From contig JAUWMI010000022.1 of NCBI GenBank assembly GCA_030613245.1, forward strand, positions 1 through 64,000: a stretch of DNA of 64,000 nt. The letters are read 5' to 3'. The stretch is from Candidatus Sumerlaeota bacterium (GTDB lineage: Bacteria; Sumerlaeota; Sumerlaeia; MWCT01; JAUWMI01). This document shows positions 1 through 9,545 of the stretch, one piece after another (position 1 is the first letter of the stretch; every line of letters starts with the position of its first letter). The notes beneath the pieces were generated by a model. It made no database searches, was not told where the DNA came from, and saw nothing but the letters and a program-made list of their open reading frames with translations. Both the position numbers and the translations under genes were made by a program.

Positions 1-40
1 TCAGTCCATCCGTCAGCCATAGCTGTCGGGGGACCCGCAT

Positions 41-373
41 TTGCAGAGTGATCCGCCACACCCGAGGTCGGCGGAGCGCCAGCTTCGTCCTCGCGGCCAG
101 GTTGGCCAGGCTTCTGTACGTACAGGGCAGCTATACGAGCCGGTTCCAGACAGGATGAATCGCCGAGATCGCGGGCGCGTGCTCCAAAGATTGGATCGGC
201 AGCAGAGGATGCGCGACCAGACGTGTGAGCCGCAATGGCAGAGACAACGGCCCGTCCGGGGTGCTGCGCAGCAGTCGCCGTTTGCAGCTCGCGGCCAGCA
301 GTATCGCACTGGACATGCGGGACGCTATTCCCGGTTCGACGCGCCGTTTCCCAGGGTTCCTACTGCTCCCTAG
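41..373 (+). CDS. Possible Arg/Gln-rich basic protein tail (doubtful)
   Basis: An open plus-strand frame of about 110 codons follows an in-frame TAG at 20-22 and ends at a TAG near 371. It could start at TTG 41 or at an internal ATG near 154. The product is rich in Arg, Gln and Pro, with no domain I recognise. Support is indirect: a strong intrinsic terminator (455-485) lies about 80 nt downstream in the same orientation, so some plus-strand transcript ends here. The minus strand is also open here (13-309) but gives a Cys/Trp-rich, protein-unlike product. It may instead be the decayed 3' end of a gene lying mostly outside the window. Confidence 0.25.
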   Translation: MQSDPPHPRSAERQLRPRGQVGQASVRTGQLYEPVPDRMNRRDRGRVLQRLDRQQRMRDQTCEPQWQRQRPVRGAAQQSPFAARGQQYRTGHAGRYSRFDAPFPRVPTAP

Positions 374-454
374 GACCTGAAAGCTGAGTAAACCTGAGAG
401 CAGCGGAAAGTCCCCATTGCAACTCTAACTGAGGCTCTTTCTATTACGCCAACT

Positions 455-485
455 GGGGGATCTCGTGGATCCCCCGGTTTTTTTT
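455..485 (+). terminator. Rho-independent terminator
   Basis: An 8-bp GC-rich stem (GGGGGATC / GATCCCCC) with a 5-nt loop is followed directly by a run of T on the plus strand. It ends whatever plus-strand transcript lies upstream and insulates rsmD. Confidence 0.85.
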
Positions 486-668
486 GTGCTGACTGTCTGC
501 TCATTCTGTTCCGGCTGCATTGCCTTCAGGCGGGCTAGCAGATGCCTCTTCGTTGATCCACCTTGCCCATAAACTCCTTGCGCTGTAGTCGTGTCTACGC
601 TAAAGGATGAAAGCAGATTTCTTAGTACATTATTCACTGCGATTTGGTCAAACCTTAGTACAACAAAT

Positions 669-1247
669 ATGCCGCATCTCAGGGTCATTGGAGGCACAAA
701 GAAAGGAGCCCGCCTCAGAACGCCCAGCGGGCTTGGCACGCGTCCATTGCTGGGAAGGATAAAAGAAGCACTGTTCAGCATTCTGGATCCTCTCATCGGA
801 TCATGCGAGTTTCTTGATTTGTTCGCGGGAAGTGGCAGTGTGGGGATCGAAGCGCTCAGCCGTGGTGCTGCTGCGTGTACTTTTGTTGAGCAGGACGCCG
901 CATGTGTACGGATTATCAAAGAGAATCTGCGCACCTTGGAGTTGCATAATCAGTCTAGCGTCATGCGAGCTTACGTACAAAGCGCCCTGCGTCGCCTCGA
1001 TAAAGCGGCTCGACAATTTGATCTGATTTTCATTGGCCCGCCTTACGGTCAGAACCTGGCCCATCAAACCCTTATCCAGCTTGCGCGGCTATGCGTCGTT
1101 GCCCCTGACGGTGTTGTTATTGCGCAGATCGGAAGGCGCGAGACACTGGACAAGTGCTACGGCGACTTGCTCATGTTCAGAGCCAAAACCTATGGAGATA
1201 CCACTCTGCGATTTTATCGCAGGCATCATAACCAGCCCTGTAGTTAA
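669..1247 (+). CDS. rsmD: 16S rRNA (guanine(966)-N2)-methyltransferase RsmD
   Basis: This is a class I SAM-dependent methyltransferase of about 192 residues, the usual length for RsmD. The family methylates G966 of 16S rRNA during 30S assembly. The family start RVIGG is present, followed by the charged segment GTRPLLGRIKEALFSIL. The SAM-binding motif is FLDLFAGSGSVGIEALSRGA. ATG 669 is chosen because it places the start just ahead of RVIGG; an upstream GTG at 591 would add 26 residues that look non-homologous. One oddity is that the catalytic motif normally written (D/N)PPY reads GPPY here (GGC codon at 1035-1037), so the residue expected to hold the target amino group is missing. The gene stands alone, facing rpoD. 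Confidence 0.88.
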   Translation: MPHLRVIGGTKKGARLRTPSGLGTRPLLGRIKEALFSILDPLIGSCEFLDLFAGSGSVGIEALSRGAAACTFVEQDAACVRIIKENLRTLELHNQSSVMRAYVQSALRRLDKAARQFDLIFIGPPYGQNLAHQTLIQLARLCVVAPDGVVIAQIGRRETLDKCYGDLLMFRAKTYGDTTLRFYRRHHNQPCS

Positions 1248-1345
1248 ACGCGAATAACAAGGCAGACCGAATTCATGAAAAAAAACACGTGCGCAAACCA
1301 TGAAAAAGATGTCAGCAAGTACAAGATCTGCTTCAATTTTGGTTG

Positions 1346-1372
1346 GTAGGGGCGATTCATGAATCGCCCTAC
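1346..1372. repeat. GTAGGGGCG-type palindromic repeat, copy 1
   Basis: A 27-nt near-perfect palindrome begins GTAGGGGCGATTC and ends GAATCGCCCTAC. It sits between the convergent rsmD and rpoD genes. Relatives occur at 10502, 19620, 22581, 28686 and 62372. Confidence 0.8.
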
Positions 1373-1430
1373 ATTTAAGACAATCGAATGCTCGCCGCCG
1401 TAGAACGCATGCCACAATTGAAAAGAGACA

Positions 1431-1451
1431 GGAGCCTCACCTTGAGGCTCC
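1431..1451. terminator. Bidirectional terminator between rsmD and rpoD
   Basis: A 9-bp perfect stem (GGAGCCTCA / TGAGGCTCC) with a 3-nt loop is followed by CGTTTTG on the plus strand. On the minus strand it is followed by a T-rich stretch (TGTCTCTTTTC). It can therefore end both rsmD and the minus-strand rpoD transcript. Confidence 0.75.
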
Positions 1452-1484
1452 CGTTTTGTAGTGAAATACTCTGGAAGCGTCCGC

Positions 1485-3251
1485 CTATTCCATGAACTCG
1501 ATTAGCCTCTTGCGCCTGCTGGGATGGCGCAGCTTATTCAGGGCCTTGGTTTCAATCTGTCGCACTCGCTCGCGCGTAACGTTAAAAATTGTGCCGACCT
1601 CTTCGAGGGTACGCGGGAAGTCACTGCCGCCGATGCCGAAGCGTAAGCGCAGCACCTTCTCTTCTCGTTCGGTCAGCGTTTTCAGCACTTTCTCAATTTG
1701 TTCCTGCATCAGGCGATATGCTGTGGCAGTGACTGGCGACGTCGCTTCCTGGTCTTCAATAAAGTCTCCAAAGTGGCTGTCACCGTCTTCGCCAATTGGT
1801 GTCTCAAGCGAAATGGGCTGCTGCGCGATCTTAAATACACGGCGGATTTTCTCCACCGGTATCCCCATCTTTTCAGCGATCTCTTCGGGCGTCGGCTCAC
1901 GGCCCAGTTCCTGAACCAGGAAACGCGACACGCGCGACAGCTTGTTGATTGTCTCGATCATATGCACGGGAATTCGGATGGTGCGAGCCTGATCCGCGAT
2001 GGCGCGCGTCACTGCCTGGCGAATCCACCAGGTGGCGTACGTACTGAATTTGTAGCCGCGCTGGTACTCGAACTTATCAACCGCGCGCATGAGGCCTATG
2101 TTGCCCTCCTGAATCAGATCCAGGAATTGCAGTCCCCGGTTGGTGTACTTCTTCGCAATACTTACCACCAGCCTGAGGTTAGCCTCGACCACCTTCATTT
2201 TTGCTTCGTGCGCTTCTTTTTCGCCCTTATTAATGGCGATGACGATATCGCGCAATTCATCGTACGTGTTACCAGCCTCTTTCTCGAGCCGCTTAATCAG
2301 GTGCTGGGCATTGCGTACTTGCTTGTCCATCTTGATAAAGTCGTCCAGATTGAACCCAAACTTCCTTTGAAGGGCACGTGCCTCAGGACTGTTCTTCCTG
2401 GTGCGTTTTACGATCCGCCTTAGCTCTTCCTCGCTCAACATAGTCTTTAGAATGATTTCGCGGATTTCACGATTTGCTTCGTCGAGCTTGATGAAAATCG
2501 TGCGGATCTTATTAGCGATCTGTTCGATGATGCTGAAATTCAGATCAACTTTGAGGAGGTGCTGGTAAATCTGTGCCCGTTTCTCCGTGATGTCCTTGAC
2601 GATCTTCTCTCGTTGCTTCTGTGATAATGTCGGGTCTTCCAACACATCCAACTGCTTGAGCACCTCGTTGTAGAGATTGAGAATGATATCGAGGTTTTCC
2701 AGGACGAACTTCACCATTCGGTTTCGCTCGTCAATGTCATTTTCATCCACATTTGCCCGGAGGATGTCATTCAGATTAAAAGCTCCGCTTTCGATACGTG
2801 CGTAGATTTTCTTTAGTTCGCCAGCGGTAGCACTGGCACGCGAAATGGCTTCCGTGATCTCGTGGCGCCCTTTTTCAATCTGCTTGGCAAGCGCAACTTC
2901 CTCTTCGCGCGTCAACAATGGCACCTTGCCCATTTCCATTAGGTAGAGCCGTACGGGATCATCAATACGGGAACTCTCGGCCGCGGTCGTAGTAGTTTCC
3001 TCTTGTATCGCCACCATTCCCGCACTGATGTCTTGGCCTTCTCGCTCGGTCGCTTCCACCGCACCCTTTAAATCTTTCTCGTCGTAGACGCCAATATGCA
3101 GCTCTTCCAGCTCTTCCAGAAGGTTTTCCATATCTGCCGACGTAATATTATCCGGAAGATTCTGGTTGATCTCTTCGTACGTTAAATGCCCTTTTTCCTT
3201 ACCAAGGTTAATCAGACGCTCAAATTCAGAGAACTTTGTACTGCTTTTCAT
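1485..3251 (-). CDS. rpoD: RNA polymerase primary sigma factor RpoD (sigma-70)
   Basis: This is the housekeeping sigma factor, about 588 residues. Region 1.1 is at the N-terminus. Region 1.2 ([11 protein letters not shown]) begins near residue 98 and is followed by a roughly 200-residue non-conserved region. Region 2, with the core-binding and -10 recognition helices ([34 protein letters not shown]), spans about 355-435. Region 3 is about 440-515. Region 4, the -35-binding helix-turn-helix ([18 protein letters not shown]), is at the end. ATG 3251 is preferred because a GGGA lies 9 nt upstream; a GTG 15 nt further upstream sits almost on the AAGGAG sequence. dnaG lies upstream in the same orientation, the classic dnaG-rpoD macromolecular synthesis arrangement; rpsU is not visible. 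Confidence 0.97.
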   Translation of the reverse strand: MKSSTKFSEFERLINLGKEKGHLTYEEINQNLPDNITSADMENLLEELEELHIGVYDEKDLKGAVEATEREGQDISAGMVAIQEETTTTAAESSRIDDPVRLYLMEMGKVPLLTREEEVALAKQIEKGRHEITEAISRASATAGELKKIYARIESGAFNLNDILRANVDENDIDERNRMVKFVLENLDIILNLYNEVLKQLDVLEDPTLSQKQREKIVKDITEKRAQIYQHLLKVDLNFSIIEQIANKIRTIFIKLDEANREIREIILKTMLSEEELRRIVKRTRKNSPEARALQRKFGFNLDDFIKMDKQVRNAQHLIKRLEKEAGNTYDELRDIVIAINKGEKEAHEAKMKVVEANLRLVVSIAKKYTNRGLQFLDLIQEGNIGLMRAVDKFEYQRGYKFSTYATWWIRQAVTRAIADQARTIRIPVHMIETINKLSRVSRFLVQELGREPTPEEIAEKMGIPVEKIRRVFKIAQQPISLETPIGEDGDSHFGDFIEDQEATSPVTATAYRLMQEQIEKVLKTLTEREEKVLRLRFGIGGSDFPRTLEEVGTIFNVTRERVRQIETKALNKLRHPSRRKRLIEFME

Positions 3252-3498
3252 AGCCAATCGTCCCACGCTCCTTTTCTGGTTTATCTTTTGTTTGTATTAG
3301 TATTTATGTTCTTAGATTCTTAGACTGGCAGTGCCGCCTATCGGTTGGCATGCGCTACGTTCACTTTCGTGCTCTGATGTTTTGCCAACAAACCGCGGGA
3401 CAGCAATACTCTTTTGTCCCCGCGCCATTAATCCTGACTCACTTTTCCCAACTGAAGTTTGCTTCGCCAATAATGCTGCTCGCTCAGTATGTGAAGCC

Positions 3499-5421
3499 CT
3501 ATAGGCCTAGCTGATCCTTAAGCTGTTTCACAATTCTCTGAGAGTCGCTATGCATGGAAACCAGAAGGGGAAGAATTTGATCCTGATTTCCTTGAGTATA
3601 GGACTGCTGGATTTCTTCAGACAATCGTGCAGTCTTAGCCTTTTCAAACCTAAGCCGCAAGCGAAGTATAATTTCCTCGAGAATACTCGGGTAATCCTCA
3701 ATGGCTTCGTCCCACAGTGCAACCTCGCGCAGAAACGCAGCCTCTTCTTCATCTTCACAGCGATCTAGTAAATCAGCCAGCAGGCCTTGCGCGCTGTCCG
3801 TCTGGCAAACATAATCGCCGGAAAGGAGCAACCTGACCCACTTCTTTACGCGCGCATCAAATATCCACTCGGGATCGAAGTCCGTACAGAAGCTCTGGCG
3901 CGTGTCAGTCTTGACCGATGCCTCTCCGAGCTCTTTCAGCTGATCGCGAACATCTGTATGCTCGACCAGGATTCGCAATAATCCTTTTTCAGCCGAGTGA
4001 AGCTGATCTAATCGCTTCTCCTGAATCCCCTGTGCCAGTTTATCTGTGGCGTTCCGTACGGAAGTTGTGGCCCCAACCCCAACATCTTTCAAATACATAT
4101 TAATGAGATGTTCATGGATACCGAGAAATTCCGCCAGCCGATGAACGTAGTTCTGCAGATAGATGGGATTGCCAACACTTCTTAGCAGTGGTCGCACCAG
4201 GTCAATTGCCTTTACCTTGCCTTCCACGCCATCCACGCTGGCGAGATCATATTTTGCAGCCGCTGCAGATAGAAAGAACTGGAGAAAATCCTCTTTTGCG
4301 TCAAGCAGCGCGGCAAAGGCCTCTTTGCCGCTTGTGCGCAAAAAACTGTCCGGATCCTCGCCTTGCGGAAGTGTAACCACAAAAATCTGAAAATCACGCT
4401 TCAGTAATACTTCGCATCCGCGAAGCATGGCATTCTGGCCTGCTTCATCCCCATCGTACAGGAAGAAGACATCAGAGCAGTAGCGCTTCAGCAATCGTGC
4501 CTGAGGCTCTGTCAGTGCGGTGCCCAGCGTGGCGACTGCATTTGCAAATCCAAACTGGTGTGCCGTGATGACATCGGTGTAGCCTTCGAGCAGCAGGGCA
4601 CTCTGCGTCTGTTTCAGCGCGTCTTTTGCCCGATGCAGGCCGTACAGCACCTGTCCCTTCTTGTAGATGTGCGTCTCGGGTGAATTGATGTACTTTGGCT
4701 CACTGTCATCAAGCACACGCCCGCCGAACCCTACACAGCGCTCAAGAGCGTCGAATATGGGAAAAATCAGCCGGTCGCGAAACCTGTCGTAGTATCCTCG
4801 TGTCTCCCCCTCGGCAGCAGCCATGCGACCGTCTGTATGAACGGGTTCGCGCTGGCTGCGGATTATCAGCCCTGCGTCTTCCAGTGCCTTCTCCGAGTAG
4901 CCTTTCTGCTTGGCTAGCCTAAGGAAGTTCTTCCATCCCGCGGGAGCATAGCCGATCTGAAAATCATGAAAGACCTTATCGCCTATTCCGCGTCTCTTGA
5001 GATATTCGCGCGCTTTCCTACCTCTGGATTCCTTTAGTTGTGCTGCGAAAAACTCCGCCGCGAGCGTATGGATTTCGTACAAAATGGTTCTATGCTGATC
5101 CAGCTCCGCATCGTACGAGCTCACTGCAAATCGGGGAACCGCCAGCCCGAGCTTCTTGGCAAGGATCTCCAGCGCGTCCTTAAATCCCACCTTCTCATAC
5201 TGGCGGACAAAGCCAATGACGTCTCCCCCCACATTACACCCAAAGCAGTGGAATATTTGCTTGGCAGGGCTAACCATGAAGGATGGGGTTTTCTCTTGAT
5301 GAAACGGGCACAAGGCCTTGTAATTGGCGCCGCCTTTCTTCAATGTCAGGTAGGAGCCAATAATATCTACTATACTGGCAGTCTCTCTAACCTTATCGGC
5401 AAACTCTTTCAGACTCGCCAT
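3499..5421 (-). CDS. dnaG: DNA primase DnaG
   Basis: DnaG makes the RNA primers for chromosome replication. The N-terminal CHC2 zinc finger is complete (CPFHQEKTPSF, then HCFGC). The RNA-polymerase and TOPRIM core shows the conserved Glu in LLLEGYTDVI, the acidic DGDEAG signature and the GEDPDSFLR motif. A helical C-terminal region follows, where DnaB helicase would dock. Length is about 640 residues, normal for the family. ATG 5421 is chosen because family members begin close to the KEFADKVRE segment; an upstream ATG at 5445 would add eight residues. About 250 nt separate it from rpoD, and no clear terminator is seen between them. Confidence 0.96.
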   Translation of the reverse strand: MASLKEFADKVRETASIVDIIGSYLTLKKGGANYKALCPFHQEKTPSFMVSPAKQIFHCFGCNVGGDVIGFVRQYEKVGFKDALEILAKKLGLAVPRFAVSSYDAELDQHRTILYEIHTLAAEFFAAQLKESRGRKAREYLKRRGIGDKVFHDFQIGYAPAGWKNFLRLAKQKGYSEKALEDAGLIIRSQREPVHTDGRMAAAEGETRGYYDRFRDRLIFPIFDALERCVGFGGRVLDDSEPKYINSPETHIYKKGQVLYGLHRAKDALKQTQSALLLEGYTDVITAHQFGFANAVATLGTALTEPQARLLKRYCSDVFFLYDGDEAGQNAMLRGCEVLLKRDFQIFVVTLPQGEDPDSFLRTSGKEAFAALLDAKEDFLQFFLSAAAAKYDLASVDGVEGKVKAIDLVRPLLRSVGNPIYLQNYVHRLAEFLGIHEHLINMYLKDVGVGATTSVRNATDKLAQGIQEKRLDQLHSAEKGLLRILVEHTDVRDQLKELGEASVKTDTRQSFCTDFDPEWIFDARVKKWVRLLLSGDYVCQTDSAQGLLADLLDRCEDEEEAAFLREVALWDEAIEDYPSILEEIILRLRLRFEKAKTARLSEEIQQSYTQGNQDQILPLLVSMHSDSQRIVKQLKDQLGL

Positions 5422-5638
5422 AAAAAATTTTGGCCTTGTTCGCACCCTGTTATTTTAGAAGATCAATTAAGTATTATAAGACAATATCCAGATTTTGTCA
5501 AGCCCCGCAAGACGAAAATTTTCTATAAAAGAGGAACGAGCTATATCACTATTACTACGTAACTTACGACGTCTCACAATGATACTTGATCCAAAAAAGC
5601 TTTCAGAGATAGAAGAAGAGAATCGTCCATTTTGTAGA

Positions 5639-6412
5639 TTAGTTAGCCTCCAGTCGAACTGGAACCCCCCTGGCTTTCAAGTATTCCTTGACATCGCGGA
5701 CCGTAACTTCCCTGAAATGAAATATTGACGCCGCCAATACCGCGTCAGCTTTCCCTTCCGTTAGTGCCTGGTAGAGATGCTCCATATTCCCTGCTCCACC
5801 GGAGGCTATTACCGGAATGCTGACGGCTTCTGCGATCTTCCGCGTAAGCTCGAGATCGTAGCCTTCCTTGGTTCCGTCAGCATCAATGCTGGTGGGAAGG
5901 AGCTCCCCAGCTCCGAATGTTTCAACTCGCCTGACCCACTCAATGACGTCCATGCCGGTCGGTGTGCGCCCTCCATTAATAAAGACCTCGTAGCCTGACG
6001 GCGTTTTACTGGTTTTTTGGGCATCCACAGCGACTATGATGGCTGACTGGCCAAATTCCTTCGACGCCTGCCGGACGAACTCGGGGTTCTTGACTGCCGC
6101 TGTGTTGATTGAAACCTTTGATGCACCCGCGTTGACCAGCTTGCTAATATCGTCAAGCTCCGAAATGCCACCGCCAACGGCCAGTGGCACGCTAATCGCC
6201 TTAACTGTACGTTTCACCAGATCAATCATGGTTTTGCGACCTTCGACAGTGGCCATGATGTCTAGAAAGGCGATCTCATCTGCCCCTTCCCGACTGTAAA
6301 GAGCTCCCGCTTCAACAGGATCAGCCGTATCACGCAGATTCACAAAATGTACGCCCTTTACCACGCGTCCCTCTTTAATGTCTAAACAGGGAATGATTCT
6401 CTTGTACTTCAT
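5639..6412 (-). CDS. hisF: Imidazole glycerol phosphate synthase subunit HisF
   Basis: HisF is the cyclase half of the HisFH complex of histidine biosynthesis. It uses ammonia from HisH glutaminase to make imidazole glycerol phosphate and AICAR. The 257-residue (beta/alpha)8 barrel is full length. Both catalytic aspartates are present, Asp11 in [14 protein letters not shown] and the second in VAVDAQ. The [18 protein letters not shown] and SGGAG phosphate-binding segments are intact. Neither hisH nor hisI is adjacent; hisA lies 50 kb away, so the histidine genes are dispersed. Confidence 0.96.
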   Translation of the reverse strand: MKYKRIIPCLDIKEGRVVKGVHFVNLRDTADPVEAGALYSREGADEIAFLDIMATVEGRKTMIDLVKRTVKAISVPLAVGGGISELDDISKLVNAGASKVSINTAAVKNPEFVRQASKEFGQSAIIVAVDAQKTSKTPSGYEVFINGGRTPTGMDVIEWVRRVETFGAGELLPTSIDADGTKEGYDLELTRKIAEAVSIPVIASGGAGNMEHLYQALTEGKADAVLAASIFHFREVTVRDVKEYLKARGVPVRLEAN

Positions 6413-6463
6413 GATTTAATCATCCTCTCTCCGGTTCTCAAGTTTTGGGTAGCTTCGTGTCAA

Positions 6464-7033
6464 TTATTTCTTCGCTTTTTGTTTCTTCAGGCGTTTTTTG
6501 CCGTAGAACTCGTTGCGCAAAATGGCCATGACATAGAAATCAAAGTACCGGTCGTTCTGGTACATGGCCTGCCGCAGGAGCCCTTCTCTGCGAAAGCCCA
6601 CCTTTTCGTAAGCCTTTATACCTCGGCTATTGTGTGCTGTTACATGTAGTTGAATCCGATTGAGATTCAGCACGTTAAATCCGTACTCAACCATCAGTTG
6701 GGTAACCTCAGAGCCATAGCCTTTACCCCATTCACTCGGCTCAGTAATTATGATTGAATATATTGCTACGCGGCTCGCCAGATCCACGCGATGGAACGCG
6801 GCAATCCCGATCGACTTGTCGGTCTTTTTGACCACGATGGTGAAAGGGATGAAATCCTTCTGCTTATAGAGACTTTTGATCATCTCCTCTTGCTGAATAA
6901 GATTAATGGGGAAGATCGTAAAGAACGTCAACCTGACCTCTGGACTATTCATGCACTGGCAATAGATCATGGCGTCTTTTAATTCTACAGGCCGAAGGTA
7001 CACGGCCTTGCCAACGATAAATTCGTTCTCCAT
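6464..7033 (-). CDS. GNAT family N-acetyltransferase (RimJ/RimL-like)
   Basis: This 189-residue protein belongs to the GNAT fold group that acetylates ribosomal protein N-termini, antibiotics or small molecules. The N-terminal VYLRPVELKDA and the acetyl-CoA-binding segment WGKGYGSEVTQLMVEYGF (a Q/RxxGxG/A-type loop) are visible. They are followed by the family phrase NSRGIKAYEKVGFRREG. A Lys-rich tail closes the protein. AAGGAG lies 8 nt before the ATG. The substrate cannot be told from sequence. Confidence 0.85.
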   Translation of the reverse strand: MENEFIVGKAVYLRPVELKDAMIYCQCMNSPEVRLTFFTIFPINLIQQEEMIKSLYKQKDFIPFTIVVKKTDKSIGIAAFHRVDLASRVAIYSIIITEPSEWGKGYGSEVTQLMVEYGFNVLNLNRIQLHVTAHNSRGIKAYEKVGFRREGLLRQAMYQNDRYFDFYVMAILRNEFYGKKRLKKQKAKK

Positions 7034-7359
7034 CTCCTCACTCCTTTGCTAGCAGAATTTGCATACGCCGCTATTACCAGAAGCGATCCCTGGCGAAGCT
7101 GCCAGCGTGGGTTAACCGATTTGCTCACGGCAAAATACGTGCAAGTTCGAATGGGGATTTGATACCCTAGCCGCTGAGCCTTTGCAACGGTTATTATTCG
7201 AACTTATTGACGGAATCTCATGGCCCTTGTTTGCAACCAGAGAAAGTCCGTTATCCAGGGTGTCAGTGCACGGTCCTCTCAAACGCTACAGGTTGTCCGA
7301 ATGCATGCTTGACCAGATTTTTATTGTCTTTTGCAAGCCGGTATTTTATAGGAAAGGCT
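7034..7359. other. Divergent intergenic region
   Basis: This 326-nt spacer separates the minus-strand GNAT gene from the plus-strand zinc-ribbon trio, so it should hold promoters in both directions. I see no convincing -35/-10 pair, hairpin or RNA gene. Confidence 0.5.
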
Positions 7360-8178
7360 ATGAAAATTCGTTGTCCCCAGTGCGGAAGCGATAACACAAT
7401 TGATCAGAAGGATGTCATCTACATCCAATGTGCCTTTTGTGGGTCATCGCTCTATTTCGCTCGCGGACAGGCGGTGAAGCACTACTTCCTCGTTCCCAAC
7501 ATCCCTCCCAAAACGGTGCCTGGCCTGCTCCAGACCTGGTGCAAGGAGCAGGAGATCCATGGTAAACTCGACATAACGCAGCTGGAGCGTGTGTACGTTC
7601 CGGTGTGGAAGATAACGTTCAACGACGGTACGAGTCGGGTGGTCAGTGCATCACTTCAATATTTTAGCGGTCTGAGCGACCTGGGAATTCCTTCGGGCAG
7701 TTTGCGCTATTTTGAGCCTCATCTGCTTCAGGAGGAGCAGGTTCTGGACGTAGATATAGACCTTGAGCCCGTGCTGGCCCGGATAGATCAAAGATCGGAT
7801 ATGATCAGCCGGAATGTCCAGGATGTTTTTCAGGTGCCGGTTGAGGAGAAAGGGCAAGACAGTGATACAGAGACCGACATCCGAGAAGCAATCCTGTTTC
7901 ATCTTCCATTTTACATGATTGATTACACGTATAATGGCACGCCGTATACAGTAACGATGGAGGCAGCCACTGGCCGGTTTATTGCCTCAGAGACACCCCC
8001 GTCGTTTAAGGATATCCGTACTATGACGTATGGCTTGATTACAGTGGCCTCGCTATTGGTGTTTGTGGTTGAAGGTTTGCTGATACCCGATTTCTGGCTC
8101 GCTGTAGCCGTTGGAGGATGCACGTTCCTGGGATTTTATCTTCCGGTCACGATCTATCATACGTTGCAGCAGCGCTAA
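7360..8178 (+). CDS. Zinc-ribbon membrane protein 1 of a three-gene set
   Basis: I do not recognise the family. The 272-residue product starts with a four-cysteine ribbon (CPQC at residues 5-8, CAFC at 24-27). Then come a segment ending VYVPVWKITFNDG, and a second similar unit FHLPFYMIDYTYNGTPY followed by EAATGRF. Two hydrophobic helices lie near the C-terminus (YGLITVASLLVFVVEGLLI and the FWLAVAVGG to LPVTIY stretch). ATG 7360 has GGAAAGG at good spacing; the open frame upstream lacks protein-like character. It is the first gene of a plus-strand set with the genes at 8240 and 9546. All three share the ribbon and a beta-rich Y-x-P-x-W unit, so the ribbon plus duplicated beta unit looks like a modular fold anchored to the membrane. 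Confidence 0.75.
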   Translation: MKIRCPQCGSDNTIDQKDVIYIQCAFCGSSLYFARGQAVKHYFLVPNIPPKTVPGLLQTWCKEQEIHGKLDITQLERVYVPVWKITFNDGTSRVVSASLQYFSGLSDLGIPSGSLRYFEPHLLQEEQVLDVDIDLEPVLARIDQRSDMISRNVQDVFQVPVEEKGQDSDTETDIREAILFHLPFYMIDYTYNGTPYTVTMEAATGRFIASETPPSFKDIRTMTYGLITVASLLVFVVEGLLIPDFWLAVAVGGCTFLGFYLPVTIYHTLQQR

Positions 8179-8239
8179 CACAGCCACAACCGGAGGCCTG
8201 GGCTGAATTCTTAACGTAGGGAATTACTCATAGAGAACA

Positions 8240-9412
8240 ATGCGTGTAGAAGCTTCAGATGAACGTAATGCACTAACGGTGCTCAGCTGCAGCTCATGCG
8301 GGGGCGCTCTGGATTTTGGCCGCGGCTCGCATATTGCTCGCTGTTCCTACTGCAGTACCGCGCATCTTGTTATTGATCCAACCGGTGTGTTGCAATTTTA
8401 CTATCCCGCGCTCCAGACCCAGCAAGATGCACTACGCTGCATCTATGCAAAGGTTTTTCTTGATTCCGATGTCAACCAAGGGGTGAGCAAAAAGGCAGTG
8501 GTCCGGGATATTCAGCTTCTCTACGTGCCGTTTGTTGAATATCGCGCGAAACTAGTAATGAAAAAGCTGAAGAGAGGCGTTGTCGAGGATCCATATCGGC
8601 TTCACCAGATTACGAATTTCAGAGAAGATACAGAGGTGCGCTACGAGCGCTACGCACGCTACGAAGTCGGCTGCGACTTCAAGGAGATTCTCAACATTCC
8701 GATTGGCTGGGTGCGCGAGTTTGGCGAGTCGATTGACCAGCTCCGCGAGCCCGATCCTCAGCACCGCGTGTGTCTCTACCCGTATGACATCCAGAAGATG
8801 CAGCAGCAAGGACTGGTCTTTAACCTCAACAAGTCGCTCACACACTATATTGCTCAGTTCAAGAAGATCGAGCGCGATTTCGCTGATCATGATACGATCA
8901 TATTCGATAAAAATATGCGGGTGCTCTATTATCCCCTGTGGCGGGTGGTGTATGAGCACCGCGGGGATCTCTACACGGTCTATGCGGACGGTTTGCGTCC
9001 GACAATTATCCGGGCCAGTGCGCCGGAACGCCAGCGCTCACCAGTCTTCTCACTGCTTCTGGCAACGTTTCTGCTTGGGCTTGCAATATCACAGACGATC
9101 CATCACAGCCATGTATTGCTCAGGTGGATGGAGCAAGGAGTGGTGAATCCAATATATCGCTGGATGCTCGTTGGCACTTGTTTGCTCGGTTTTCTTGGAT
9201 TCATTACCCTGCTCGGCTTTCTCTCGGTGGCATGGACTCAGTTTCGCTACACAGGAAAGGTGGTCTTTGAACGTACTCAGAAGCAGATTATCCGTATCAA
9301 TAAACCTCCTCAGACGTTTTTGGAACGCGTGGTGGATGTTGCAATTGACATTTTTGGGAAGATTCTGGATCTCATTGTGAAGATCCAACAGAGACGCTTT
9401 CGATATTGGTGA
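8240..9412 (+). CDS. Zinc-ribbon membrane protein 2 of a three-gene set
   Basis: This 390-residue protein of unknown function has a four-cysteine ribbon (C17xxC20, C35xxC38). A first beta unit (IQLLYVPFVEYRAKL) follows. A roughly 120-residue middle region carries ERYARYEVGCDFKEI and YDIQKMQQQGL. A second unit reads LYYPLWRVVYEHRGDLY followed by YADG. Two hydrophobic helices follow at about 275-292 and 310-335. After the second helix comes a 50-residue tail of alternating basic and hydrophobic residues. It is the largest and best-developed member of the trio. The gap to the previous gene is 61 nt and to the next 133 nt, which suits co-transcription. No enzyme motif is visible. Confidence 0.78.
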   Translation: MRVEASDERNALTVLSCSSCGGALDFGRGSHIARCSYCSTAHLVIDPTGVLQFYYPALQTQQDALRCIYAKVFLDSDVNQGVSKKAVVRDIQLLYVPFVEYRAKLVMKKLKRGVVEDPYRLHQITNFREDTEVRYERYARYEVGCDFKEILNIPIGWVREFGESIDQLREPDPQHRVCLYPYDIQKMQQQGLVFNLNKSLTHYIAQFKKIERDFADHDTIIFDKNMRVLYYPLWRVVYEHRGDLYTVYADGLRPTIIRASAPERQRSPVFSLLLATFLLGLAISQTIHHSHVLLRWMEQGVVNPIYRWMLVGTCLLGFLGFITLLGFLSVAWTQFRYTGKVVFERTQKQIIRINKPPQTFLERVVDVAIDIFGKILDLIVKIQQRRFRYW

Positions 9413-9545
9413 GTCAATAGTTGTCGCTGGATTGCTTGATTCCCGACAGGGGCCGTTTTCGCCAGCAGAAAATGAGGTAATAGAATTTGCATGAAAGAAC
9501 CATTGGGCTTAGACTCTGATTATTTCTAAATCCAGGGAAAGGCTT

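Noticed and set aside
1-420. Considered an RNase P RNA or other structured RNA because of a GGAAAGTCC stretch near 400 and a terminator downstream.
   Set aside because: The motif is at the wrong end and the other conserved RNase P RNA blocks are missing.
425-934. A long minus-strand open frame across the start of rsmD.
   Set aside because: It is the antisense shadow of rsmD and has no domain or ribosome-binding site.
5038-5562. A 174-codon plus-strand frame across the start of dnaG.
   Set aside because: It overlaps the conserved DnaG zinc-finger coding region in antisense.
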